A stretch of 64,000 nt of DNA from Enterococcus_C asini_A (GCF_031928785.1 NZ_JARQAL010000002.1); one strand, 5' to 3'; counted from the first letter of the stretch, positions 33,408-42,889 are shown. Notes: generated by a model not told the origin, from the sequence alone. Made by a program: numbers and translations.

Positions 33408-33636
33408 AGACGTTGAACAAGAGGAGTAGCTGTAGATTGCGGTTTTAGAGAGAGGGCGGCGCTGGAAAGTCCTTACCCGCTTCAGTGAAGGTAGCTTGGG
33501 AGTCATTGATCTGAAATCAGTAGGATTAAACGCTTCGTGTCCGTTAACACACGCTAGAGAGGCAGAAATTTTTCTGCAATTTAGGTGGTACCGCGCTTTT
33601 AAGCGCCCTAAGATTTTTCTTAGGGTGCTTTTTTTG
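33408..33636 (+). promoter_or_regulatory. T-box leader of valS
   Basis: The T-box antiterminator core AGGTGGTACCGCG is at 33583-33595. It is followed by a terminator hairpin GCGCCCTAAGA / CTTAGGGTGC with seven T (33603-33635). Stem I elements (GAGGAGTAG, AGAGAG and a distal GGCGGC region) precede it. A GTC triplet at 33502-33504 is a candidate valine specifier, but the specifier loop cannot be placed with certainty by eye. Uncharged tRNA-Val is expected to switch on valS. Confidence 0.92.
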
Positions 33637-33658
33637 TAGTGTAAAAGGAGGAAAAGAA

Positions 33659-36295
33659 ATGACTGAAAACTTATCAACTAAGTACAATCCGAATGAAGTC
33701 GAAGCTGGCCGTTACCAAAACTGGCTGGATCAAGACTTGTTTAAACCTAGTGGCAATCCCGATGCCAAACCTTATTCCATCGTGATTCCACCACCAAATG
33801 TCACTGGAAAATTGCATTTAGGTCACGCGTGGGATACTACTTTGCAAGATATGCTGATTCGCCAAAAACGGATGCAAGGCTACGATACTTTATGGTTGCC
33901 GGGGATGGATCATGCGGGGATTGCTACCCAAGCAAAAGTGGAAGAAAAACTCCGGGAAGAAGGCATTTCTCGTTATGACTTAGGTCGGGAAAAATTTGTG
34001 GACCAAGTTTGGGCTTGGAAAGGGGAATACGCCGACCACATTAAAGAACAATGGGGCAAAATGGGCTTGTCATTGGATTATAGCCGAGAACGTTTTACCT
34101 TAGACGATGGCTTGTCTGAAGCGGTGCGGAAAGTCTTTGTAACGTTATTTGAAAAAGACTTGATCTATCGGGGAGAATACATCATCAACTGGGATCCCAA
34201 AGCTCGTACTGCTTTATCTGATATTGAAGTCATCCACAAAGATGTGGAAGGAGCTTTTTATCACATGAGCTATCCTTTGGCAGATGGCACTGGTGTAGTG
34301 GAAATCGCTACGACCCGACCAGAAACCATGCTTGGAGATACTGCGGTGGCTGTTCATCCTGAAGATGCCCGCTATGCCCACTTAATTGGCAAGACGGTTA
34401 TTTTGCCATTAGTGGATAAGGAAATCCCAATTATCGCCGATGAATACGTAGATATGGAATTTGGAACTGGGGTAGTGAAAATCACCCCGGCCCATGACCC
34501 AAATGACTTTGAAGTCGGCAATCGCCACGATCTTCCTCGGGTCAATGTGATGAACGAAGACGGCACGATGAATGACTTAGCGGGCAAATATGCCGGCATG
34601 GATCGCTTTGTGGCTCGGAAGATGATTGTCAAAGACCTAGAAGAAATCGGTCGCTTGGTGAAAATCGAAAAAATGATTCATAGTGTCGGACATTCCGAAC
34701 GTACCGGTGTGGTAGTAGAACCGCGCTTGTCCACCCAATGGTTTGTTCGCATGGCACCATTATCACAAAAAGCCATTGAAAACCAAGCAACTGACAATGC
34801 GGTGGAATTCTTCCCCCCTCGTTTTGATCAAACCTTCTTGCGTTGGATGGAAAATGTTCATGACTGGGTAATCTCCCGTCAATTGTGGTGGGGCCATCGG
34901 ATTCCGGCTTGGTACCACAAGACCACTGGTGAACTTTATGTAGGCATGGAGGCTCCTGTTGATATCGAAAACTGGGAACAAGACCCCGATGTTTTGGACA
35001 CTTGGTTTAGTTCAGCATTGTGGCCATTTTCTACCATGGGTTGGCCTGATGAAGAAGCGCCAGACTTCACTCGCTACTTCCCAACCAATACATTGGTTAC
35101 CGGCTACGATATTATCTTCTTCTGGGTGAGCCGCATGATCTTCCAAAGTTTGGAATTTACCGGCAAACGCCCATTTAACAATGTCTTGATTCACGGTTTG
35201 ATCCGAGACGAACAAGGCCGCAAGATGAGTAAATCACTAGGAAACGGCATTGACCCCATGGATGTCATTGAAAAATACGGTGCTGATGCTCTTCGCTGGT
35301 TCTTATCCAATGGTTCTGCTCCTGGTCAAGACTTGCGCTTTAGCTATGAAAAAATGGATGCGGCTTGGAACTTCATCAACAAAATTTGGAATGCTTCTCG
35401 CTTTGTCTTGATGAATGTGGAAGGTATGAGTGCTACTGACATTGACATTACCGGAGAAAAATCTGTAGCTGACCGCTGGATTTTAAGTCGTCTAAACGAA
35501 ACCGTAGCAAAAGTTACCGAACTCTTTGACCGCTTTGAATTTGGGGAAGCTGGTCGCCAGTTATACAACTTTATCTGGGATGATTTCTGTGACTGGTATA
35601 TCGAAATGAGTAAAGAAACCCTTTATGGAGAAGCCAGTCCACTTCAAGTGACCAACAAGAGCATTTTGGTGTATACTTTAGATCAAATTTTGCGTCTCTT
35701 GCATCCAATTATGCCCTTTGTCACCGAAGAAATCTGGAGCAAACTGCCTCGCGTTGGCACATCACTTGTAGTGGCCGATTATCCTGTGGTCCATCCAGAA
35801 TTTGAGGATAAAACGGCAGAAAAAGGCATGGCTAGCTTGATTGAATTAATTCGCGCCGTGCGAAATATTCGCTTGGAAGTCAATACACCATTGTCCAGAC
35901 CGATTACACTCTTGATTCAAACCAGTGACCAAGCCATCGATGAGTTCTTTGTGGAAAACAAAAACTATATCGAACGTTTCTGTAATCCAGAAGAATTGGT
36001 GATTTCCTCCACTGTTGAAGCGCCTGATTTGGCCATGTCTGCTGTTCTAACGGGAGCGACTATCTACTTGCCGCTGGAAGGTTTAATCGACATCAAAGAA
36101 GAAATCGCCCGCTTGGAAAAAGAATTGACCAAGTGGCAAAAAGAAGTGTCTCGCGTTCAAGGAAAACTGGCTAACGAACGCTTTGTAGCCAATGCACCGG
36201 CAGAACTAGTTGACCAAGAACGGGCCAAAGAAAAAGATTATCTTGAAAAAGAAAAAGCCGTGACCGAACGGATTGTGCAGTTGAAGGCAATTTAG
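33659..36295 (+). CDS. valS: Valyl-tRNA synthetase
   Basis: This 878-residue class I aminoacyl-tRNA synthetase has the HIGH motif as HLGHAWD (about residue 53) and KMSKS as GRKMSKSLGNGID (about 519-531). The editing (CP1) domain lies about 190-350, and the tRNA-binding anticodon domain contains FCDWYIEMSKE. A C-terminal coiled coil (about 815-878; KEEIARLEKELTKWQKEV) is the ValRS-specific arm. Length fits the bacterial enzyme. It is controlled by the T-box upstream and has an AAAGGAGG SD. Confidence 0.97.
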   Translation: MTENLSTKYNPNEVEAGRYQNWLDQDLFKPSGNPDAKPYSIVIPPPNVTGKLHLGHAWDTTLQDMLIRQKRMQGYDTLWLPGMDHAGIATQAKVEEKLREEGISRYDLGREKFVDQVWAWKGEYADHIKEQWGKMGLSLDYSRERFTLDDGLSEAVRKVFVTLFEKDLIYRGEYIINWDPKARTALSDIEVIHKDVEGAFYHMSYPLADGTGVVEIATTRPETMLGDTAVAVHPEDARYAHLIGKTVILPLVDKEIPIIADEYVDMEFGTGVVKITPAHDPNDFEVGNRHDLPRVNVMNEDGTMNDLAGKYAGMDRFVARKMIVKDLEEIGRLVKIEKMIHSVGHSERTGVVVEPRLSTQWFVRMAPLSQKAIENQATDNAVEFFPPRFDQTFLRWMENVHDWVISRQLWWGHRIPAWYHKTTGELYVGMEAPVDIENWEQDPDVLDTWFSSALWPFSTMGWPDEEAPDFTRYFPTNTLVTGYDIIFFWVSRMIFQSLEFTGKRPFNNVLIHGLIRDEQGRKMSKSLGNGIDPMDVIEKYGADALRWFLSNGSAPGQDLRFSYEKMDAAWNFINKIWNASRFVLMNVEGMSATDIDITGEKSVADRWILSRLNETVAKVTELFDRFEFGEAGRQLYNFIWDDFCDWYIEMSKETLYGEASPLQVTNKSILVYTLDQILRLLHPIMPFVTEEIWSKLPRVGTSLVVADYPVVHPEFEDKTAEKGMASLIELIRAVRNIRLEVNTPLSRPITLLIQTSDQAIDEFFVENKNYIERFCNPEELVISSTVEAPDLAMSAVLTGATIYLPLEGLIDIKEEIARLEKELTKWQKEVSRVQGKLANERFVANAPAELVDQERAKEKDYLEKEKAVTERIVQLKAI

Positions 36296-36369
36296 TCCCG
36301 CGCGGTAGATAACAAACAAACCTTGTCTAGTTCGCCTAAAGAAACATGCGAATTGAACTTGCAAAGATA

Positions 36370-36418
36370 AGCCGAAACGCTTCCTAGATTCTTTCATGGA
36401 AGCGTCTCGGCTTTTTCC
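36370..36418 (+). terminator. Terminator of valS
   Basis: Stem AAGCCGAAACGCTTCC ... GGAAGCGTCTCGGCTT with a TTT tail. Confidence 0.85.
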
Positions 36419-36543
36419 GGCTCCACTACAACAGGGGCGCTTCGAAAAACTGGAAGGGGACTTTTGTCCTAGCTTCTTTTTACTTGTCCTTTTCCTCATT
36501 TCATGGGAAAGTGAGTGTAAGAAGGAAAGCAGGAGGAAATGAG

Positions 36544-37182
36544 ATGACTGGAAAAAAATTAACGGTTCCTCGTTATCAACAGATTGCGGTAGAATTGGCT
36601 CAGCGAATCGTGGACAAGCGCTATGTGGAAGGGGAGAAACTCCACGCTCGCTCCACCTTGGCTAGTAATTTTAACGTATCGCCAGAAACCGCCAGAAAAG
36701 CCATCAATGTGTTGGTGGACCTGGGGATCATGGAAGTCCGTCACGGTAGCGGGGCCTATGTCTCTTCCCGAGAAAAGGCCCAAGCATTTTTGGCCCAGTA
36801 TCACGACGTTAGTTCGATTCAGGAGATGAAGCAAGAAATCCTACAGAGTGTGGACCGCCAGCAACAGGAGCTGGAGAATTTTTCTTCCCTATTAGACATT
36901 TTGGTAAATCACACCAAACGTATCCAACAGACCGCGCCCTTTTTGCCTTATGAGATTAAACTAGATGACAAAGCCCGGCATTTAAACGAATCCATTGGAG
37001 AACTGAATATTTGGCAAGAAACCGGTGCCACCGTGGTTGCGTTACAGCACGATGATCGTTTGTTACTCTCTCCCGGGCCTTATGCCAAATTTGAAGCTGG
37101 GGAGACAGTATTTTTTGTAGGGGAAGAGCTCGTGTATCAACGGATGGAACACTTTTTCTACCCGCGAGAGGACAAAGTTTAA
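36544..37182 (+). CDS. busR: GntR/TrkA-C osmolyte-uptake repressor BusR
   Basis: This 212-residue regulator combines an N-terminal GntR-type winged helix (RYQQIAVELAQRIVDKRYVEGEKL, then SPETARKAINVLVDLGIM) with a linker coiled coil (about 95-125) and a C-terminal RCK_C/TrkA-C domain (about 130-205; IGELNIWQETGATVVALQHDDRLLLSPGP). This is the BusR architecture. In Lactococcus and Streptococcus, BusR represses the busA (opuA) glycine-betaine transporter and is activated for repression by cyclic di-AMP bound to the RCK domain. The gene lies directly upstream of busAA-busAB. Start ATG 36544 follows AGGAGG. The in-frame extension to 36484 is rejected. Confidence 0.9.
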   Translation: MTGKKLTVPRYQQIAVELAQRIVDKRYVEGEKLHARSTLASNFNVSPETARKAINVLVDLGIMEVRHGSGAYVSSREKAQAFLAQYHDVSSIQEMKQEILQSVDRQQQELENFSSLLDILVNHTKRIQQTAPFLPYEIKLDDKARHLNESIGELNIWQETGATVVALQHDDRLLLSPGPYAKFEAGETVFFVGEELVYQRMEHFFYPREDKV

Positions 37183-37212
37183 GAAAAGGTTAAGAGAACA
37201 AAACACTAACGT

Positions 37213-37259
37213 AAAGGAGGTGAAATCGCTTTTGCTGGATTTCGCCTTCTTCCTTTTTT
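37213..37259 (+). terminator. Terminator of busR
   Basis: Stem AAGGAGGTGAAATCG ... GATTTCGCCTTCTTCCTT with six T. Confidence 0.8.
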
Positions 37260-37262
37260 GAC

Positions 37263-37304
37263 AAACTGACCACACGATGTTAACGTTGTATGGTCAGTTT
37301 TTTT
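37263..37304 (+). terminator. Second terminator behind busR
   Basis: Stem AAACTGACCA ... TGGTCAGTTT with seven T. The tandem stops isolate busR from the bus transporter promoter. Confidence 0.85.
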
Positions 37305-37388
37305 GATGGGACGTAAACAATGAATCTGTCGAGTTTCGTAAAAATGAAATAACCTATGAATATTATCTGAAAATAAAGGAGCGAGAAT

Positions 37389-38591
37389 GTGTCAAAAGTA
37401 AAGGTAGAACATTTAACCAAAATTTTTGGGAAGAAACAGCATCAAGCCTTGGAAATGATGACCCAGTCCAAATCAAAAACGGAAATCCTAAAAAAGACCG
37501 GGGCAACGGTAGGGGTCTATGATGCCAATTTTGAGGTGGAAGAAGGAGAAATTTTCGTCATTATGGGGCTTTCCGGCTCAGGAAAATCCACGCTGATTCG
37601 TCTATTGAATCGCTTGATTGATCCCACCAGTGGCGAAATCTACATTGACGGAGAAGATATCGCCAAGATGGACGAAGAGGAACTACAAGAAGTTCGCCGC
37701 CACAAAATCAACATGGTTTTTCAAAGTTTTGCTCTCTTCCCTCATCGAACAATCCTAGAAAATACCGAGTTAGGTCTGGAATTACGGGGTATTTCCAAGG
37801 AAGAACGCCGGCAAAAAGCCGAGCAAGCGTTAGACAATTCCGGTTTGTTATCCTTTAAAGACCAATACCCGGATCAGCTTTCCGGTGGGATGCAGCAACG
37901 TGTAGGCTTGGCCCGAGCTTTGGCCAATGATCCGGAAGTGTTGTTGATGGATGAAGCTTTTTCTGCCTTGGATCCTTTGATTCGTCGGGAAATGCAAGAC
38001 GAGTTGTTGGATTTACAAGAAAATGTGAAAAAGACCATTATCTTCATTACCCATGATTTGAATGAAGCCTTACGTATCGGAGACCGGATCGCTCTGATGA
38101 AAGACGGGCAAGTGATGCAAATTGGTACCGGGGAGGAAATTTTGACGAATCCGGCCAATCAATACGTTCGGGACTTTGTGGAGGACGTGGATCGTTCCAA
38201 GGTCTTGACGGCGAAAAATATCATGGAACCGGCAATTACCATGAATATTGAAGCAGACGGGCCAAATGTCGCTTTGAACCGCATGCGTAAAGAAGGGGTC
38301 AGCATGCTTTTGGCTGTGGACAAAAAACGTCAATTGAAAGGGAGCTTAACTGCCTTGAAAGCCTTAGAAGCACGGCAGGATGGCTTAGTCTTGAAAACGG
38401 TCATCGATAAAAACGTCAAAAAGATTCCTGAAGAAATGCTAGTAACCGATATTTTTGAAGTGATTAAAGATGCAGAAGCACCTTTAGCTGTGGTCGATGA
38501 AAATGACAAGTTAAAAGGTGTCGTGATTCGTGGGAGTGTGATTGAAGCCTTGAGCCAATCAGACAAAGAGGAGGTTGCAAATATTGGGTAA
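37389..38591 (+). CDS. busAA: Glycine betaine/osmolyte ABC transporter ATPase (OpuAA/BusAA)
   Basis: This 400-residue ATPase is of the osmoregulatory OpuA/ProV class. Walker A is GLSGSGKST (about residue 60), the signature LSGGMQQRVGLA (about 163) and Walker B VLLMDEAFSALDP (about 182). Two CBS domains in the C-terminal third (about 275-395) act as ionic-strength or c-di-AMP sensors in OpuA relatives. The start is GTG 37389 with AAAGGAG upstream. It overlaps the busAB start by 8 nt. It works with the fused permease-binding protein BusAB and is probably repressed by BusR encoded upstream. Confidence 0.93.
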   Translation: MSKVKVEHLTKIFGKKQHQALEMMTQSKSKTEILKKTGATVGVYDANFEVEEGEIFVIMGLSGSGKSTLIRLLNRLIDPTSGEIYIDGEDIAKMDEEELQEVRRHKINMVFQSFALFPHRTILENTELGLELRGISKEERRQKAEQALDNSGLLSFKDQYPDQLSGGMQQRVGLARALANDPEVLLMDEAFSALDPLIRREMQDELLDLQENVKKTIIFITHDLNEALRIGDRIALMKDGQVMQIGTGEEILTNPANQYVRDFVEDVDRSKVLTAKNIMEPAITMNIEADGPNVALNRMRKEGVSMLLAVDKKRQLKGSLTALKALEARQDGLVLKTVIDKNVKKIPEEMLVTDIFEVIKDAEAPLAVVDENDKLKGVVIRGSVIEALSQSDKEEVANIG

Positions 38592-40308
38592 TTTCTTACA
38601 ACAAGCAATCCCGGTAGCAGACTGGGTGGAAACATTTACGGATTGGCTGACCAATACCTTTGCCGGGTTATTTTCTTTCATCCAAACCATTGGCCAAGGA
38701 GTCATGGACGGCGTCACCACTGTTCTCCTCTTTATCCCGGCGCTCGTCTGGATATTGGGCTTAACGCTCGCGGCCTTTTTCTTAGGAAAGAAGAAACCGG
38801 GCTTAGGCATTTTGACCTTTTTCGGCTTACTGTTTATTTATAATCAAGGGCTGTGGACCGATTTGATGAACACGGTGACTTTAGTAATACTGGCGAGCGT
38901 GTTATCTGTTTTGATTGGGATTCCACTGGGGATTGGAATGGCGAAGAGCGAACGGGCCAACGCCTTGATTTCTCCTTTACTGGATTTCATGCAGACGATG
39001 CCGGCCTTTGTGTATTTGATTCCCGCCGTGGCCTTTTTCGGCATTGGCATGGTGCCTGGGGTCTTTGCTTCCGTGATTTTTGCCTTACCCCCAACGGTTC
39101 GCATGACCAACTTAGGGATTCGGCAAATTCCTAGCGAGTTAGTGGAAGCATCGGATTCCTTCGGGGGCACCGGTTGGCAAAAGCTCATGAAGCTAGAACT
39201 GCCTTTAGCCAAAGGGACCATTATGGCCGGGGTGAATCAAACGATGATGTTGGCATTATCTATGGTAGTCACGGCTTCGATGATTGGGGCGCCTGGACTA
39301 GGCCGAGGCGTATTGTCCGCCTTGCAACAAGCCCAAGTGGGGAATGGGTTTGTTAATGGCTTGGCCTTAGTGATTTTGGCGATTATCATCGATCGCTTTA
39401 CCCAAAAATTAAATGCACCTAAACAAAAGAAAACGAGTCGTTTGTGGCAGACTACAAAAGGCAAAACCATTACCGGTATTTCCTTAGTAGCCGTAGTTGC
39501 GGTGATTATCGCCGCAACGTTTGGTGGTGGTCAAAGCAGTGCCAAAGGGAAGATTCATTTATCCTATGTGGAGTGGGACACGGAAATCGCCTCAACCAAT
39601 GTGATTGCGGAAGTATTACGCTCAGAGGGCTATGACGTGGAGTTGACGCCTTTAGATATGACGGTAATGTGGCAGTCTGTGGCAAATGGGGAAACGGATG
39701 CCATGGTCGCAGCTTGGCTACCCACCACTCATGAAGCCCAATACGAAAAATACCAAGAGCAGTTAGAGGATTTAGGGGACAATCTAAACGGTGCTAAATT
39801 GGGCTTAGTTGTTCCTAGCTACATGGATGTGGACGCTATTGATGACTTGACCGATGAAGCTGGTAAGACCATTACCGGGATTGAACCCGGAGCCGGCGTG
39901 ATGAAAGCCGCAGAAACCACGCAACAAACCTATGGGAATTTAGCCGACTGGCAAGTGGTGTCCTCGTCTTCCGGTGCAATGACGGTAGCACTCGGCAAAG
40001 CCATTAAAAATGAAGAGCCCATTGTCATTACCGGTTGGTCTCCCCACTGGATGTTTGCCAAATACGATTTGAAATACTTGGAAGATCCTGAAGGGACCAT
40101 GGGTAGCGCGGAAAGTATCCACACCATGGCTCGTAAAGGCTTGAAAAATGATTTACCAGAAGCCTACGAGATTTTGGATGCCTTTCATTGGGAACAAGCG
40201 GATATGGAGTCTGTGATGCTAGCAATCACGGAAGGACAAACCCCAGAACAAGCAGCCAAAGACTGGATTGCCGCTCATCCTGAAGAGGTCACAGCTTGGA
40301 CGAATTAG
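38584..40308 (+). CDS. busAB: Glycine betaine transporter permease fused to substrate-binding domain (OpuABC/BusAB)
   Basis: This 574-residue fusion has an N-terminal permease (about 1-285, EAA-type loop in DSFGGTGWQKLMKLELPLAKG) and a membrane anchor (about 298-318). The extracellular OpuAC-type binding domain (about 325-574; KIHLSYVEWDTEIASTNVIAEV) has the aromatic cage elements VAAWLPTTHE, GVVPSYM-like and ITGWSPHWMF. This fused form is typical of OpuA of lactic acid bacteria. GAGGAGG (38567-38573) favours the TTG at 38584. A TTG at 38575 is too close to it. It imports betaine or related osmolytes under salt stress. Confidence 0.92.
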   Translation: MGNFLQQAIPVADWVETFTDWLTNTFAGLFSFIQTIGQGVMDGVTTVLLFIPALVWILGLTLAAFFLGKKKPGLGILTFFGLLFIYNQGLWTDLMNTVTLVILASVLSVLIGIPLGIGMAKSERANALISPLLDFMQTMPAFVYLIPAVAFFGIGMVPGVFASVIFALPPTVRMTNLGIRQIPSELVEASDSFGGTGWQKLMKLELPLAKGTIMAGVNQTMMLALSMVVTASMIGAPGLGRGVLSALQQAQVGNGFVNGLALVILAIIIDRFTQKLNAPKQKKTSRLWQTTKGKTITGISLVAVVAVIIAATFGGGQSSAKGKIHLSYVEWDTEIASTNVIAEVLRSEGYDVELTPLDMTVMWQSVANGETDAMVAAWLPTTHEAQYEKYQEQLEDLGDNLNGAKLGLVVPSYMDVDAIDDLTDEAGKTITGIEPGAGVMKAAETTQQTYGNLADWQVVSSSSGAMTVALGKAIKNEEPIVITGWSPHWMFAKYDLKYLEDPEGTMGSAESIHTMARKGLKNDLPEAYEILDAFHWEQADMESVMLAITEGQTPEQAAKDWIAAHPEEVTAWTN

Positions 40309-40333
40309 ATACTGATTAGAAAAAGTAAGCACA

Positions 40334-40357
40334 AGTCCCCTATTTAGGGGGCTTTTT
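40334..40357 (+). terminator. Terminator of bus operon
   Basis: Stem GTCCCC-TATTTA-GGGGGC with TTTTT. A TATAAT directly after it (40360-40365) is probably the -10 of folC. Confidence 0.75.
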
Positions 40358-40374
40358 GCTATAATGGGGATGTC

Positions 40375-40485
40375 TCAGAAGGTAGAAATTGACTTAAAAA
40401 ACGGGCTGTGGCACTTCATGCTAACGAGGTTTCGAGTTGCCGAAGCTGCAGGCCCCGCCTTCTAATCAAAGAATGAACTAAGATA
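40375..40485 (+). promoter_or_regulatory. Structured leader of folC (unidentified)
   Basis: The ~105-nt stretch between the TATAAT and folC is closed by AGAAGG(T) / (G)CCTTCT. It contains a long inner helix GGGCTGTGGCA ... TGCC-GAAGCTGCAGGCCC. The closing helix with GTAG on the 5' side and CCCCGCC on the 3' side is reminiscent of tetrahydrofolate aptamers, but the rest does not match that consensus. There is no terminator hairpin before the SD. It is a candidate cis-regulatory RNA. Confidence 0.4.
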
Positions 40486-40497
40486 GGAAATGGCAAA

Positions 40498-41832
40498 ATG
40501 AGGTGCAAAATGAAAATAAACGATGCGATTGCTTGGATTCACAGCCGACTGCCTTTTGGTAGTCGGCCCGGCTTGGAACGAGTTCAGGCATTATTAGATT
40601 TGGTGGGCCATCCGGAAAAAACGGTGCCCACGATTCATATTGCCGGCACCAACGGCAAAGGCTCCACGGTGAGTGGTTTGATGGAGCTGATTAAGGAGTG
40701 CGGATTGACCGTGGGAACCTATACGTCTCCTTATGTCGAGTCGTTCAACGAGCGGATTGCCATTGACGGCAAACCCATAGCTGACGCCGACCTCGTAGCT
40801 CTAGTGGAGAAATATCGGCCCCTTGTGGAACAATTAGACGCCGACGAAGCAGTGCAGGGCATCACCGAGTTTGAGACCTTGACTGCCATGGCCCTAGATT
40901 ACTTCCGGGAGCAAGCCGTGGACGTAGCCATTGTGGAGGTGGGCTTAGGGGGGCTTTTGGACTCTACCAACGTGGTGGAACCCATGCTCTGCGCTATTAC
41001 CACCATTGGCCTGGATCACACGGACATCCTGGGGGACACGTTGGAAAAAATCGCCGCTCAAAAAGCCGGTATCATCAAGCCCGGGGTTCCTGTAGTGACG
41101 GGAAATATCTCCAGTGATGCTCTGGCCGTAATCGAAAGTGTAGCGACAAAGAATCAGGCGCCGATTTACCGCTTTGGCAAAGAATACCAAGTGGAGTATC
41201 GTCATCCTCACGAACAATGGGGCGAAGTGTTCGATTTCCACAACGAACAGGGAAAACTTGTGGACTTGCACACCTCCTTGGTTGGCCGTCATCAACCGGA
41301 AAATGCCGGCGTGGCGGTGGAATTGTTTTATCAATTTTGCCAGTTAAAGGGATTGCCCTTTTCTGCAAAAGACGTGCGCCAGGGCTTGAAACAAGTACAG
41401 TGGCCCGCCCGCATGGAGCGTCTGAGCCAAGAACCGTTGATCCTCTTAGACGGAGCCCACAATGATCACGCCATCAAGCGTCTAGTGGAGAACATGAAGA
41501 AAGAATTTAAGGACTATCAGATTCACATCCTCTTTTCTGCCTTGTCCACAAAAGACGTGCGGGGGATGATTGAGCAATTACTGGAGCTTCCCAATGCCCG
41601 GATTTATGTCACGACTTTTGATTATCCGAAAGCCATTCATCTAGACGATCACTTCACGGAACTGCCGGAAGATCGCATTACCGTGGTTTCTTTATGGCAG
41701 TTTGGTTTGGCAGAGATTTTGGAGAAAATGAGCGGCGCAGATGAGTTGCTTTTGGTCACCGGTTCCTTGTATTTTGTTTCCGATGTACGGAATTTATTGT
41801 TAGAAATGGGAGGAGATAGCGAAGATGATTAA
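40498..41832 (+). CDS. folC: Folylpolyglutamate synthase/dihydrofolate synthase
   Basis: This 444-residue ligase adds glutamate to folates, and in many bacteria to dihydropteroate. The ATP-binding P-loop HIAGTNGKGSTV is near residue 48. The omega-loop and TSPYVESFNERI are near 76, and the linker and Rossmann-like C-terminal domain (about 300-444; PLILLDGAHNDHAIKRL) complete the Mur-ligase-like fold. ATG 40498 has AGGAAA upstream. An ATG at 40510 with GAGGTG close by is equally possible. The stop overlaps the downstream HAD gene by 8 nt, so the two are coupled. Confidence 0.95.
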   Translation: MRCKMKINDAIAWIHSRLPFGSRPGLERVQALLDLVGHPEKTVPTIHIAGTNGKGSTVSGLMELIKECGLTVGTYTSPYVESFNERIAIDGKPIADADLVALVEKYRPLVEQLDADEAVQGITEFETLTAMALDYFREQAVDVAIVEVGLGGLLDSTNVVEPMLCAITTIGLDHTDILGDTLEKIAAQKAGIIKPGVPVVTGNISSDALAVIESVATKNQAPIYRFGKEYQVEYRHPHEQWGEVFDFHNEQGKLVDLHTSLVGRHQPENAGVAVELFYQFCQLKGLPFSAKDVRQGLKQVQWPARMERLSQEPLILLDGAHNDHAIKRLVENMKKEFKDYQIHILFSALSTKDVRGMIEQLLELPNARIYVTTFDYPKAIHLDDHFTELPEDRITVVSLWQFGLAEILEKMSGADELLLVTGSLYFVSDVRNLLLEMGGDSEDD

Positions 41833-42484
41833 AGGGGTCATTTTTGATATGGATGGCTTGATTTTTGATACGGAAAATCTTGTCTATCAAGCGAATCAAA
41901 AAGCTGCAATGGACTTAGAGATTGCCTTTAATAAGGATGACTATTTGCGTTATTTAGGCATTTCCGATGAAGAATACATTACAACTGCTCATAAAGATTA
42001 CGATGAACGCTACGGCAAGGAGACAGTAACAAAGTTTATTCGCCGGGCCTATGCGTATACAAAAGAAATGTTTGACGCAGGATTAGTGGAAATCAAGCCA
42101 GGAGCTGTGGAACTGTTACACTTTTTAGAGGAGCAAAACATTCCCCGCATCTTAGCTTCTAGTAATAATCGGCCGGAAATCAATCGTTTGTTAAAACAAG
42201 CTGGACTTGCTGAGGATTTTCCACTGATTATTTCTGCAGATGATGTGAAGCGAGGAAAACCAGATCCAGCAATTTTTCTAGGCGCTGCGGAAATGTTGCA
42301 ACTGCCACCAGAGGAACTCTTGGTCTTGGAAGACTCGGCCAATGGAGTAAAAGCCGCAATTGCCGCAAAAATTCCAGTGATTATGGTGCCAGACTTGTTG
42401 GAACCAGATGATGTGTTAGCCAAACAAACGTTAGCTGTTTTACCAGATTTACATGAAGTGAGAGACTATTTGGCTAAAAATTAG
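41825..42484 (+). CDS. HAD phosphatase/beta-phosphoglucomutase-like
   Basis: This 219-residue protein belongs to the beta-PGM-like HAD subgroup. Motif I is FDMDGLIFDTE (residues 7-17, D-x-D-G-x-x-x-D), cap residues run 18-85, and ILASSNNRPEI (motif II) is near 108. DVKRGKPDPAIFL (motif III Lys) is near 140, and VLEDSANGVKAAIAA (motif IV) near 166. It is probably a phosphatase rather than a mutase, but sequence alone does not decide. Translationally coupled to folC (8-nt overlap), it may support folate or nucleotide phosphate metabolism. A terminator follows. Confidence 0.85.
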   Translation: MIKGVIFDMDGLIFDTENLVYQANQKAAMDLEIAFNKDDYLRYLGISDEEYITTAHKDYDERYGKETVTKFIRRAYAYTKEMFDAGLVEIKPGAVELLHFLEEQNIPRILASSNNRPEINRLLKQAGLAEDFPLIISADDVKRGKPDPAIFLGAAEMLQLPPEELLVLEDSANGVKAAIAAKIPVIMVPDLLEPDDVLAKQTLAVLPDLHEVRDYLAKN

Positions 42485-42511
42485 AGCAACAATCAATTGA
42501 ATTGATAATTT

Positions 42512-42558
42512 GTAAGTTCTGAAAGCTCCCATTTGGGGAATTTCAGAACTTTTTTATA
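42512..42558 (+). terminator. Terminator of folC-HAD operon
   Basis: Stem AGTTCTGAAA ... TTTCAGAACT with seven T. Confidence 0.88.
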
Positions 42559-42889
42559 CTCTTCTTGTTTTCATATAGTGTACTATGTATGTGCTGTCAA
42601 TTCCCAAGGGAAAATTTAAGATGTGAATACTTCCTATTTAGGCTACGGCAATAGTGCTTTTTATGTAGCAGTGGGGCTGGTTGCTTTTTGTGGCTTTCTC
42701 CTGTTTTGTGTGGATTAAAAAATAAGCTTCAATCGTTATTTGTTTAGTTTAGCAATCAACCATAAGCGTCTGTTCTGGAGTAAAATCCTCTATTTGGGGA
42801 AAGAATAGCTATCAGCCAATTTTTGGAAATCTCGTCCTCCTTGCGTATTTTTTCTAAAGACGCCATTTTAGAAAAAAAGGAGTGATGTT
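42559..42889. other. Gap upstream of radC; one tiny hydrophobic frame
   Basis: The stretch holds no clear gene. A GTG-initiated frame of 31 codons (42623-42718) would encode a hydrophobic peptide (VNTSYLGYGNSAFYVAVG ...), but it has only a poor SD and may be chance. The radC SD AAGGAG lies at 42878-42883. Confidence 0.4.

Noticed and set aside
36484..36543. N-terminal extension of BusR
   Set aside because: No SD at 36484. AGGAGG sits correctly before ATG 36544 and homologous proteins begin there.
40375..40497. Calling the folC leader a tetrahydrofolate riboswitch
   Set aside because: Only the closing helix is reminiscent. The internal conserved bases of the family do not match by eye.
42623..42718. 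31-residue hydrophobic peptide upstream of radC
   Set aside because: GTG start with a poor SD and no recognisable family. Noted only as part of the gap.
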